Source: a virus. Taken from it: a stretch of 28,900 nt of DNA. Location of the stretch: IMG/VR virus record IMGVR_UViG_3300020469_000186, positions 1-28,900 of that record; one strand, given 5' to 3'. Numbering within the stretch: position 1 is the stretch's first letter; each line of letters starts with the position of its first letter. The notes beneath the pieces were generated by a model that saw only the letters and a list, made by a program, of their open reading frames with translations, did not search any database and was not told the origin of the DNA. Below are positions 22,898 to 28,851 of this stretch, in pieces. The translations under genes and the position numbers were made by a program.

Positions 22898-24036
22898 TAA
22901 CGTACATTGTTTATAGTGTCATAAGCAAACTCAACCTCAATGGTGTAGTTTATAATCTTGTCGTTTAGTTGTGTCTTGTAAGCTAGTGAGCTGCTTGTAA
23001 CTTGTATCGGTAAAGTTTTAGAATCTATCTCTATCCAGCAATCCTCGCTTAGTTGCATTTCTTTAAACACATCATTATAAGCCTCTGGGTAATAGCCTGT
23101 GTTAAGCGTTAGTTTTTCTTTACCATTCTTAGTAAGTGTCTTGTCTTGATGGTTGCTTATATTATAAGTTGAGCCAGTAATAATGTTACGCTTAAACTTT
23201 TCTGATTTAGTAGTTAGTGTTTCATTAGTACGTTTAAAAAACCAAATGTCTTGTAGCGTTCCGTACTTGTTTATGAATGTTACTTTGTAAGGTGTAAACT
23301 TACATTCGCTAATGCTTTGTACTGTTAGCTTAGTAACTCCAATTAAACTTGATGAACTATCTACGTAAATAGTATCAAAGTCAAATAAAGTAAACTCTCC
23401 TTCAAATTCTTCTAAACAAGAACTACCTTCAAATATACCTCCAGCTTGTATAACTCTATCCTCAAACTCATCAGAGCCATTTACTCCACTTGTAACGTAT
23501 TTTATTTGCGTTGTGCTAACACTGCTTGAATTTATAGCTTCGGTGTATACTTGTTCTCCGTTTAGCTCGTAGGTTACTTGTGTTGCTAAGGCAGTATCGA
23601 CTGCTATTGTTGCTGGTGCATCGTCTAGTTTAACTATGGTGTTGTTTGATTGAAGTACTGATTTAGTGTTTAAAGGATTTGCACCATCTTCAAAAAAACC
23701 ATAGCCATAAAAAGCTCTACCTAATGTAAAATTACTTGTTGCATCTGGTGTAGTTTGTCTTGTTTCAGTTGTTCTGAAATCTACCCATAGTATCTCAGTA
23801 GCATAATCGCCATCAAAAGAATTACTGAAATAATCTCTTATAAGTTCCGATATTTCAAAAGTACAGACATTATCTACTGCAAAAGAGTTAAGTGTGTAAG
23901 TGGGTGTTGTTGGTCTGCTACCAGAGGGAGCAGCACCTTGCGTACCTGTGTAAATAAACAACTCTAACTTAGTGGTTGTTAAATTAATTACTGTTCCAGT
24001 AGATATATAATATGGACTTCTTGCGTTTATACTCAT
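22897..24036 (-). CDS. Tail protein (379 aa)
   Basis: 379 aa, starting MSINARSPYYISTGTVINLT, with LELFIYTGTQGAAPSGSRPT, FEISELIRDYFSNSFDG, and a KFTPYKVTFINKYGTLQDIWFFKR segment. The beta-rich pattern is characteristic of a conserved tail protein encoded before the large tail-tip gene in Bacteroidota phages, perhaps a distal tail protein. It overlaps both neighbours (1 and 4 bases). No enzymatic motif seen. Confidence 0.65.
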   Translation of the reverse strand: MSINARSPYYISTGTVINLTTTKLELFIYTGTQGAAPSGSRPTTPTYTLNSFAVDNVCTFEISELIRDYFSNSFDGDYATEILWVDFRTTETRQTTPDATSNFTLGRAFYGYGFFEDGANPLNTKSVLQSNNTIVKLDDAPATIAVDTALATQVTYELNGEQVYTEAINSSSVSTTQIKYVTSGVNGSDEFEDRVIQAGGIFEGSSCLEEFEGEFTLFDFDTIYVDSSSSLIGVTKLTVQSISECKFTPYKVTFINKYGTLQDIWFFKRTNETLTTKSEKFKRNIITGSTYNISNHQDKTLTKNGKEKLTLNTGYYPEAYNDVFKEMQLSEDCWIEIDSKTLPIQVTSSSLAYKTQLNDKIINYTIEVEFAYDTINNVR

Positions 24037-24539
24037 TTGCTTATGTTTACTTGTATCTGTTTCTCTAGACCTATTGAGTAGGCTTCTACTAACTCGTCTG
24101 GTAATCTTTTAAATGCTGCTTCAAATGGCTTAGTAAAAAACATACTAGGTCTTATTCCCTTTTTTTTGATTGACTTTGCTATTGCAAACTTTATCCCCTC
24201 ACGTTTTGTAAACTTACCACCAGATCCTCTTGGTGCTATTCCTTTTCTAACTATCCAACTATCTAATGATTTAGTAGGAGGCATTTTATTTGTGTACTTA
24301 TAAGGTGTGTTATATTTCTTTTGTGTTCCACTTACCCCTTTGTCTTGGAACTTACCATAGTCAGCCATTTCAAAGGCTAAGGACGTTGTCTTTGCACTTT
24401 GTGATACTTGGTAGCCTAAAGAGTTATAAAGTTCCTTAGAAGAACTTTTTTTGCCTTTAGTTAGGTTGCTTCGTGATTGTTGTATAACATACTTAGCAAA
24501 CTTGTTTAACTCATCTTTTAAATACTGGTCTGCTAACAT
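24033..24539 (-). CDS. Neck / head-tail joining protein (HK97 gp10-like)
   Basis: 168 aa. An N-terminal helix (DELNKFAKYVIQQSRSNL), LYNSLGYQVSQ, FEMADYGKFQDKGVSGTQ, and FFTKPFEAAFKRLPDELVEAYSIGLE match the HK97 gp10-like family of tail completion or neck proteins. Strongly basic (KSIKKKGIRPS). It overlaps both neighbours and should act with the 156-aa protein in closing the tail-head joint. Confidence 0.7.
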   Translation of the reverse strand: MLADQYLKDELNKFAKYVIQQSRSNLTKGKKSSSKELYNSLGYQVSQSAKTTSLAFEMADYGKFQDKGVSGTQKKYNTPYKYTNKMPPTKSLDSWIVRKGIAPRGSGGKFTKREGIKFAIAKSIKKKGIRPSMFFTKPFEAAFKRLPDELVEAYSIGLEKQIQVNISK

Positions 24540-25003
24540 ATATCAATATCATTGTGTATTATTACATTCATAGTTGCAGCATAACCAGCTAGTCGATTAT
24601 CAAACCTTTCATAAAAAGGCTCTAGTGTTGCATCGCCTTCTAGCTGAAACTTGTCGCTATATAACGTGCCTCTACGCAATACCATTTGTAGTTTGTTAAG
24701 GACTGCTAGTTGTGAGTTAAGTACATCTTGCTCATTGTTATTGCCTACAAAAATATCTGTCGTTTCTTTCTTACTCTCATCTACAATATCCATAGCCATA
24801 ACAGTAATGTTAAATAGTAGTACTTGTTCTTGTGCTGTAACGTTGTTTACAATAATGTGAGCTAAAGGAAATATGCTTTGCTTTGATAAGTCAATATCAA
24901 ATATATCTCCAGTAGTAACTGTGTTTACATTCACATCTGCTAAGAGCTGTGTCTTAATCGTTTCTGTAAGTTGGTAAAAACCCCTTATACCTGTTTGGCT
25001 CAT
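24533..25003 (-). CDS. Tail-terminator-like protein (156 aa)
   Basis: 156 aa. GFYQLTETIKTQLLADVNVNT, IFPLAHIIVNNVTAQEQVLLFNITVMAMDI and LYSDKFQLEGDATLEPFYERFDNRLAGYAAT follow the strand-helix order of tail terminator (gpU/gp11-like) proteins in Bacteroidota phages, with LEPF and the NxLAGY motif. It would cap the tail tube. It overlaps the 44-aa gene by 50 bases. Confidence 0.65.
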   Translation of the reverse strand: MSQTGIRGFYQLTETIKTQLLADVNVNTVTTGDIFDIDLSKQSIFPLAHIIVNNVTAQEQVLLFNITVMAMDIVDESKKETTDIFVGNNNEQDVLNSQLAVLNKLQMVLRRGTLYSDKFQLEGDATLEPFYERFDNRLAGYAATMNVIIHNDIDIC

Positions 25004-25088
25004 TTATTATTGTTTTAATTACTACTGCTATAAAAACTATTGATATTATGCTTATATGACATTCGCACAATCCTAGTAAGTGTTTCAT
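24954..25088 (-). CDS. Small membrane-like protein (44 aa)
   Basis: 44 aa (MKHLLGLCECHISIISIVFI, AVVIKTIINEPNRYKGFLPT). One hydrophobic span, about residues 12-27, with Cys8 and Cys10 before it. The start overlaps the stop of the frameshifted chaperone product as ATGA (25085-25088), which supports both. Its last 50 bases overlap the 156-aa gene in another frame. Function unknown. Confidence 0.5.
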   Translation of the reverse strand: MKHLLGLCECHISIISIVFIAVVIKTIINEPNRYKGFLPTYRND

Positions 25089-25827
25089 TTAAATTTGTTT
25101 TTAATCCTTGATGCTTCTATGTCGTTCTTTTCTTTTGTGTACTCTAAATACGTTAAGCATTGGTGTACGTTTAGTTTAGTGATATTTTCAAATCTTGTAA
25201 TATCTCCGTTAGCGATTGCATAGAGGGAATTAAACCATCCCCATTTTGCTGTGAAATTAGATGCTGTGCTAAAGCCTTCTCGTTCTTCTTGTCCAAAGAG
25301 TTCAGCATAACCATCGACAAGTCCTTGCCTAAACTGTAAAAAAAAACAATAGCACCTAACACAACACCTAAAGGAAACTCTTTAGCATCTTCGCTTGTGT
25401 CTGGGTTGTAATCTTTTATTGTATATCTATTACCTCGCTTGTGTTCTATTGGTCTAAATAGTACGTTTATTGCTCTATGTAAGTTATCATTATCGCCTAT
25501 GAAAGTGTCTAAGTCCATATACTCTCCAAAGCTCATATCGTCAAGCTGAGGAATAAATCCGTATTCTTTACCATCTAGTTTGAATCTGTTTATCATTTGA
25601 TGTTCTGTGTCAAACATATTATTTATAATCTCGCATATCTCAGCTATGTCAGTAGCTTTCATATTACGAACAACAATCTCTGGTACTTTACAAAAGATTT
25701 CTATTATCTTTAATTGTATCGCTGTGTCGTTAGTTTCATCTAGTTTAGTTTCTAGCTTTGCAAACTCTTGATATTGTGCAAGGGTTACGTCATTAAGATT
25801 TGATGGGATTCTTAGATTAACTTTCAT
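25085..25827 (-). CDS. Tail assembly chaperone, -1 frameshift product (247 aa)
   Basis: At codons 161-163 (GTT TTT TTT, followed by TAC) nine T in a row (25338-25346) give a perfect U UUU UUU slippery heptamer. A -1 shift leads to 84 further residues (LQFRQGLVDGYAELFGQEER, then KWGWFNSLYAIANGDITRFE and QCLTYLEYTKEKND) up to TGA at 25085-25087. The WGW..LY.LAnGDI pattern matches C-terminal extensions encoded beside such chaperones in Bacteroidota phages. The new stop overlaps the next start as ATGA, while the zero-frame stop leaves an 82-base gap; the shift therefore fits the operon better. This is analogous to lambda gpG-GT. Confidence 0.75.
25171..25827 (-). CDS. Tail assembly chaperone-like protein, zero-frame product
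   Basis: 218 aa starting MKVNLRIPSNLNDVTLAQYQ, a start common in Bacteroidota phage proteins next to tail genes. The helix-rich body (YGFIPQLDDMSFGEYMDLDT) and the length fit a lambda gpG-type chaperone that coats the tape measure. The zero-frame end (YSLGKDLSMVMLNSLDKK..., stop at 25171) is one of two endings: nine T at codons 161-164 allow a -1 shift (next entry). The start lies 12 bases from a TATTAATATATAA element, just after the structured RNA's terminator. Unusually it is separated from the tape measure by six genes. Confidence 0.7.
   Translation of the reverse strand: MKVNLRIPSNLNDVTLAQYQEFAKLETKLDETNDTAIQLKIIEIFCKVPEIVVRNMKATDIAEICEIINNMFDTEHQMINRFKLDGKEYGFIPQLDDMSFGEYMDLDTFIGDNDNLHRAINVLFRPIEHKRGNRYTIKDYNPDTSEDAKEFPLGVVLGAIVFFYSLGKDLSMVMLNSLDKKNEKALAQHLISQQNGDGLIPSMQSLTEILQDLKISLN
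25338..25347 (-). promoter_or_regulatory. Slippery site for -1 ribosomal frameshift
   Basis: Minus-strand G followed by nine T, read in the zero frame as GTT TTT TTT TAC. Both tRNA(Phe) could re-pair after a -1 slip. I did not define a stimulatory stem or pseudoknot downstream. Polymerase slippage on the T run is an alternative way to the same product. Confidence 0.7.
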
Positions 25828-25838
25828 ATTACTTTGCT

Positions 25839-25860
25839 TATTAATATATAAACAAAATTA
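25839..25860 (-). promoter_or_regulatory. Late promoter candidate before chaperone gene
   Basis: Minus strand TAATTTTG (25860-25853), a full TAnnTTTG match, followed immediately by TTTATATATTAATA (the 13-mer at 25839-25851). It follows the terminator of the structured RNA by about 15 bases; its -33 region falls in the terminator's T-tract (TTTTTTTATG). Confidence 0.55.
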
Positions 25861-25875
25861 ATAATTTTTAGACAT

Positions 25876-25904
25876 AAAAAAACCCCTACACGTCTGTAAG
25901 GGTT
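25876..25904 (-). terminator. Intrinsic terminator of the structured RNA
   Basis: Minus strand AACCCTTACA/TGTAGGGGTT pair over 10 bp (one G-U) around GACG, followed by seven T counting the stem end. The ascending arm's AACCC can instead pair with GGGTTAA at 26201-26195 (TTAACCC at 25906-25900), which would break the terminator. Confidence 0.9.
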
Positions 25905-26279
25905 AATTTATAGAATATTAAATAAAAGTGAGGTGGTAGTTAGGGTTTAAGACAACTTGATAGGGATGCCTTACCCTCGTAGCTATCAAACTACTTCTTT
26001 CTTCTACCTTTAAGAGAATACTTTCTATCTCTCCTTTGCTAATGTTTATTGTCTTGTTTGATTACTGTAGCTGTCGTTCCATTCTTTTGACTATCGCCCT
26101 TCTGGGCGACTGGGTGGATAAAATCCCAGACCTTCTACAGACACATTCTCAAATAATCAGATACTCTTTCAATCTGTTTCACACCATTTGTTATTTAACC
26201 CCCCTACTGTTTCAAGGGGAAGCAAGTTTCCTTTTGTTTAATATTCAATATGTTTAAGAACTTTGTACTATTTCTTGTA
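25876..26279 (-). ncRNA. Candidate structured non-coding RNA, about 400 nt, class unknown
   Basis: This fills the 520-bp gap between terL and the chaperone gene and has no coding frame on the minus strand. It begins just after a strong promoter and ends in an intrinsic terminator. Helices in order (minus strand): 26219-26215 with 26205-26201 (CCCCT/AGGGG); 26159-26154 with 26064-26059 (TGATTA/TAATCA); 26140-26135 with 26070-26065 (CTGTAG/CTACAG), enclosing 26129-26125/26114-26110 (CTGGG/CCCAG) and 26108-26104/26099-26095 (CGCCC/GGGCG, AGAA loop); 26055-26049 with 25955-25949 (AAGACAA/TTGTCTT), enclosing 26032-26028/26017-26013 (AGAGA/TCTCT) and 25989-25983/25957-25963 (TTGATAG/CTATCAA). No tRNA, tmRNA or group I intron features are seen. 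Pairing is by eye, with no energy or covariation test. Confidence 0.65.
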
Positions 26280-26284
26280 CACTA

Positions 26285-26317
26285 CAAATATACAACATAA
26301 TAAACGTTATAAACAAA
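26285..26317 (-). promoter_or_regulatory. Bacteroidota-type promoter of the structured RNA
   Basis: Minus strand TTTG (26317-26314), a 21-bp spacer and TATATTTG (26292-26285), a full TAnnTTTG match. It is preceded by TTTATAATTTGTTTATAAC, shared with the promoter before 2477. Start of transcription is expected near 26279. Confidence 0.75.
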
Positions 26318-26348
26318 TTATAAACATATTTTAACAAAACTTTAACAT

Positions 26349-27554
26349 TTAGTGTACTATATACCTACCTCTATTTGGGTTTTGTAACTGATAGCCTACT
26401 GCATATCTAACAGCATCTATCAAGTGATTGTATTTGTCTATAGGTGTATTGCTCTTACGTTCTAACCAGCGATAGTTGTTTAGCTCTTTGATGAGGTTTG
26501 TACTATTTGGGTCTATTACTAAATCATAATCTTGTAGTAGGCTTATTCCGTATGTTACACTTCCTTGTCCTTTTATACTTGGCTTTACGTTGCAATGTCT
26601 TTTAAGTTCTGTTATTAGTCTTGGCTCTGCACTATCCCCTACTATTAAGCCATCTCTAGCGTGTTTCTGATTCAGCTCTGCTATTTGTGATGTTGTTAGT
26701 CTTGGTAAGTAAAAACACTCTTTTAAATATATTCTCTTATTGGCTCTGTCTATGTTTACCTCAACTAATGTAGAAGGATCAGCTGCAAATCCATAATCTT
26801 GCCCCCATACACTTACGCTTGTTTTTTTAAACTCTCCTATTGTCCAGTTGCTAAATATAACACCCTCAGCTTTAGACATCCAACTACCTAGCATTTGTTG
26901 TTTGTACTTCTCTGGTCTACGTTTACGCATTTGGTCTATTTGGTCTATGTAGCTTTTAGATAGGTTGTCTATGTTGTCTATATAAGTTGTGTGTATGTAA
27001 GTAGTGTTTTCTTTTGTTGTATTGCTTCCCTCTTGTACTCCTCTTTCCTCAAAGAATCGTGTATATATAAAGTGTTCCTTAGTAGTAGGGTTTAGTATTA
27101 GTATAACTCTATTAGGTTTGCCTTGCTGTCTTACACTTAGGTCTATGGTATCAAACTTCTGCTCGTCTGTTAGTTCCTCAGCCTCATCTACTACCCAAGT
27201 AGTAATCCCTTGCAGAGATTTAAGGTTTGCAGTCTGATCTCCACTTGATGTCTTAATACCTCTAAATATTATCTTGCTACCTGTCTTTTTGTTTAGTATC
27301 TCGTCTTTGGTTATGTGAAAATCGTGTACGCAATTAAAGAGTTCTAGCTTGTCTATAAACTCTGGAATGATAGAGATGTATGCTGAGGTTAATGTATAAC
27401 GTGTAAATAGTATTGTGTGCCCTTGCTCGTATGTTAGCTTAACTAAAAGGGCATTAATAGTAAAAGACTTTCCACTACCTCTACCACCACTTACTATAAA
27501 GTACCTACTATCTTCGCTGAGTATAGGTTTGTATTTGTTGTGTATGTTAATCAA
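26349..27554 (-). CDS. terL: Terminase large subunit (PBSX-type)
   Basis: 401 aa. ATPase: Walker A GGRGSGKS at residues 23-30 and Walker B TWVVDEAEEL with Asp123-Glu124. Coupling motif region ILNPT near 153. Nuclease: WGQDYGFAADPSTL (Asp253), GLIVGDSAEPRLI (Asp307) and NHLIDAVRYAVGY (Asp380), the three acidic residues of the RNase H-like nuclease. It packages DNA into the prohead with TerS, whose gene overlaps by 8 bases. Length is usual for the PBSX family (about 400-430 aa). The gene ends next to the promoter of the structured RNA. Confidence 0.95.
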   Translation of the reverse strand: MINIHNKYKPILSEDSRYFIVSGGRGSGKSFTINALLVKLTYEQGHTILFTRYTLTSAYISIIPEFIDKLELFNCVHDFHITKDEILNKKTGSKIIFRGIKTSSGDQTANLKSLQGITTWVVDEAEELTDEQKFDTIDLSVRQQGKPNRVILILNPTTKEHFIYTRFFEERGVQEGSNTTKENTTYIHTTYIDNIDNLSKSYIDQIDQMRKRRPEKYKQQMLGSWMSKAEGVIFSNWTIGEFKKTSVSVWGQDYGFAADPSTLVEVNIDRANKRIYLKECFYLPRLTTSQIAELNQKHARDGLIVGDSAEPRLITELKRHCNVKPSIKGQGSVTYGISLLQDYDLVIDPNSTNLIKELNNYRWLERKSNTPIDKYNHLIDAVRYAVGYQLQNPNRGRYIVH

Positions 27555-27813
27555 CGAAATTAATTAAATCCCTAAAATTGATGTTTAAGCCTTCGCTAGA
27601 GTTAATGTCTACACTCTCCTTAGGCTTTCCGTAACGATAGCTTAAATAGGCTTGTATGGCTCTCATATCGCCCTTCCTTACTAGCTCTCCTAGTTTACCT
27701 ATTGCTTCGTCTTTGTCTATTATATTGTCTAAGCGTTCTATAAGCTTTTGCTCTTGTGCTTTTGGCTTTCTTCCAGCACCTTGTCTAGCACCTCCTCTGT
27801 TTTCTACTTTCAT
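27547..27813 (-). CDS. terS: Terminase small subunit-like protein
   Basis: 88 aa. The N-terminus reads NRGGARQGAGRKPKAQEQKL, the basic GGARxGAGRKP start found in many small terminases. The rest is helical (LDNIIDKDEAIGKLGELVRK, MRAIQAYLSYRYGKPKESVD). It recognises the pac or cos DNA for TerL, by family. The C-terminal NINFRDLINFVD may bind TerL. Short for a small subunit (usually 120-180), so a truncated oligomerisation region is possible. Confidence 0.75.
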   Translation of the reverse strand: MKVENRGGARQGAGRKPKAQEQKLIERLDNIIDKDEAIGKLGELVRKGDMRAIQAYLSYRYGKPKESVDINSSEGLNINFRDLINFVD

Positions 27814-27825
27814 ATTTTGAAAAAC

Positions 27826-27839
27826 TTTGATTAATCAAA
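27826..27839. promoter_or_regulatory. 14-bp palindrome before terS
   Basis: TTTGATTAATCAAA is a perfect 14-bp palindrome 12 bases before the terS start and just inside the expected transcript. An operator or a packaging-related site is possible; no other copy was noticed. Confidence 0.4.
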
Positions 27840-27840
27840 C

Positions 27841-27862
27841 TATTAATATATAAACAAACTTA
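27841..27862 (-). promoter_or_regulatory. Late promoter candidate before terS
   Basis: Minus strand TAAGTTTG (27862-27855), a full TAnnTTTG match, followed directly by TTTATATATTAATA (13-mer at 27841-27853). Same arrangement as 14163 and 25839. No clear -33 TTTG upstream. Confidence 0.5.
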
Positions 27863-27869
27863 TTTTTTT

Positions 27870-28376
27870 TTAGCTCACGTCTAACTCTTTATTTAATTGT
27901 TCTTGTGTAAGCACATAGGATTTACTATACTTAAACTGTTGTAGATTTTTAGAATTTATTATTTCGTTATAAGATGACCAACCACTAAAAACAAAGTTTG
28001 GGTATTGCCCTATCATTAAAGCATACAAATCTACTTTCATTTTTTCCTTACCTTGTCTAATAAGTAGTTTACCTGTTTTGTATATTGTATTTTTTATATC
28101 TACTGTCTTTCCATTTTTTAAAGTTGCATCTACTTTATTAAAATGGTTTTCATATTCATTAGTAGTATAATCAAAGGGTATATCACATAGTTTACAAAAA
28201 GCAAGTTCAGCACCAAATCCATTTAAGTTCATTTGGTTCAAGTCCATTTTTCTATCTATCTTATATTTACTTTTAAAATATGTTCTCCCTTGATTACATA
28301 TCTTATTAGACATATTAATAATAATTTCTTGTTCTTCTAAATTTAATTTATATTGTGTTCCGTACTTTATTGTCAT
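27870..28376 (-). CDS. PD-(D/E)XK nuclease-like protein (168 aa)
   Basis: 168 aa. NLNGFGAELAF with Glu57, then VDATLKNGKTVDIKNT with Asp83 and Asp93-x-Lys95 match the E...D...DxK layout of the PD-(D/E)XK fold. Cysteines at 61 and 64 follow the Glu. It resembles phage putative nucleases of restriction-endonuclease-like fold beside terminase genes. A DNA-end or recombination role is inferred. It starts by ATGA overlap with the DnaA-like gene. Confidence 0.65.
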   Translation of the reverse strand: MTIKYGTQYKLNLEEQEIIINMSNKICNQGRTYFKSKYKIDRKMDLNQMNLNGFGAELAFCKLCDIPFDYTTNEYENHFNKVDATLKNGKTVDIKNTIYKTGKLLIRQGKEKMKVDLYALMIGQYPNFVFSGWSSYNEIINSKNLQQFKYSKSYVLTQEQLNKELDVS

Positions 28377-28729
28377 CCTAATAGTATTTCTTCTATCTGT
28401 TCTATCTGTTTATCGGTAGCATCTGGTATACGTTCTAAAACAAATAACTTATTATCTCCCAATAATGTTTTGTACATCTTTTCTAAGTCTATATTGTAGA
28501 AACAGTTTTGCTTATAGTTCTTTAATGAGTGTAATATAGTTGCGTGGTGTGTTTCATATCCACAACGTTGATAATCTCTTACTATATCCATAAGCCGCAT
28601 TTGTTTTACTTTGCTCATATATTGGTTTGCTACGCATCGCATCTCTACTACATCCCTACGTCTTGTTTGTTCAAAGATGTCTATGTTGTTTAGTGTTAGT
28701 ATTGTTTCTCTTATTGCTTCTAATTTCAT
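28373..28729 (-). CDS. DnaA domain IV-like DNA-binding protein
   Basis: 118 aa. TRRRDVVEMRCVANQYMSKV aligns with the basic helix of DnaA domain IV (R...VxxRqvAMyL), and GYETHHATILHSLKNYKQ with its signature (xxDHTTVLHAxKxI) at residues 58-75, including HHATILHSLK at 61-70. The AAA+ part of DnaA is missing. Such DnaA-C-like proteins are common in Bacteroidota phages and may bind host or phage DnaA boxes, to start phage or block host replication. It is flanked by ATGA overlaps on both sides. Confidence 0.75.
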   Translation of the reverse strand: MKLEAIRETILTLNNIDIFEQTRRRDVVEMRCVANQYMSKVKQMRLMDIVRDYQRCGYETHHATILHSLKNYKQNCFYNIDLEKMYKTLLGDNKLFVLERIPDATDKQIEQIEEILLG

Positions 28730-28851
28730 ACTACTTCTTTTTCTACTTTCTTATATATAGCGTAACCATTGTCTTTTAAGAATTGTATTGCTTCTTCTAT
28801 TTTTTTTTGTTCTATTCTGTAACTGTCAAATATTTCGTTATGTATTACCAT
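28726..28851 (-). CDS. Small hypothetical protein spanning the circular join (41 aa)
   Basis: 41 aa (MVIHNEIFDSYRIEQKKIEE, AIQFLKDNGYAIYKKVEKEV). A helix followed by FLKDNGYAIY, which reads like a short helix-turn-strand. Its start at 28851 also corresponds to position 28 in the left copy, and it overlaps the gene at 15-473 by 14 bases after circularisation. Its stop overlaps the DnaA-like start as ATGA. Function unknown. Confidence 0.6.
   Translation of the reverse strand: MVIHNEIFDSYRIEQKKIEEAIQFLKDNGYAIYKKVEKEVV

Noticed and set aside
26036-26257. Plus-strand open frame of 73 codons in the gene-free gap
   Set aside because: It has no promoter or operon context and lies antisense to the structured RNA; its residues look like random AT-rich translation.
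25876-26279. Group I intron, tRNA, tmRNA or pRNA identity for the structured RNA
   Set aside because: Both flanking genes are intact, there is no acceptor stem or tag-peptide frame, and I see no match to the phi29 pRNA; kept as unknown class.
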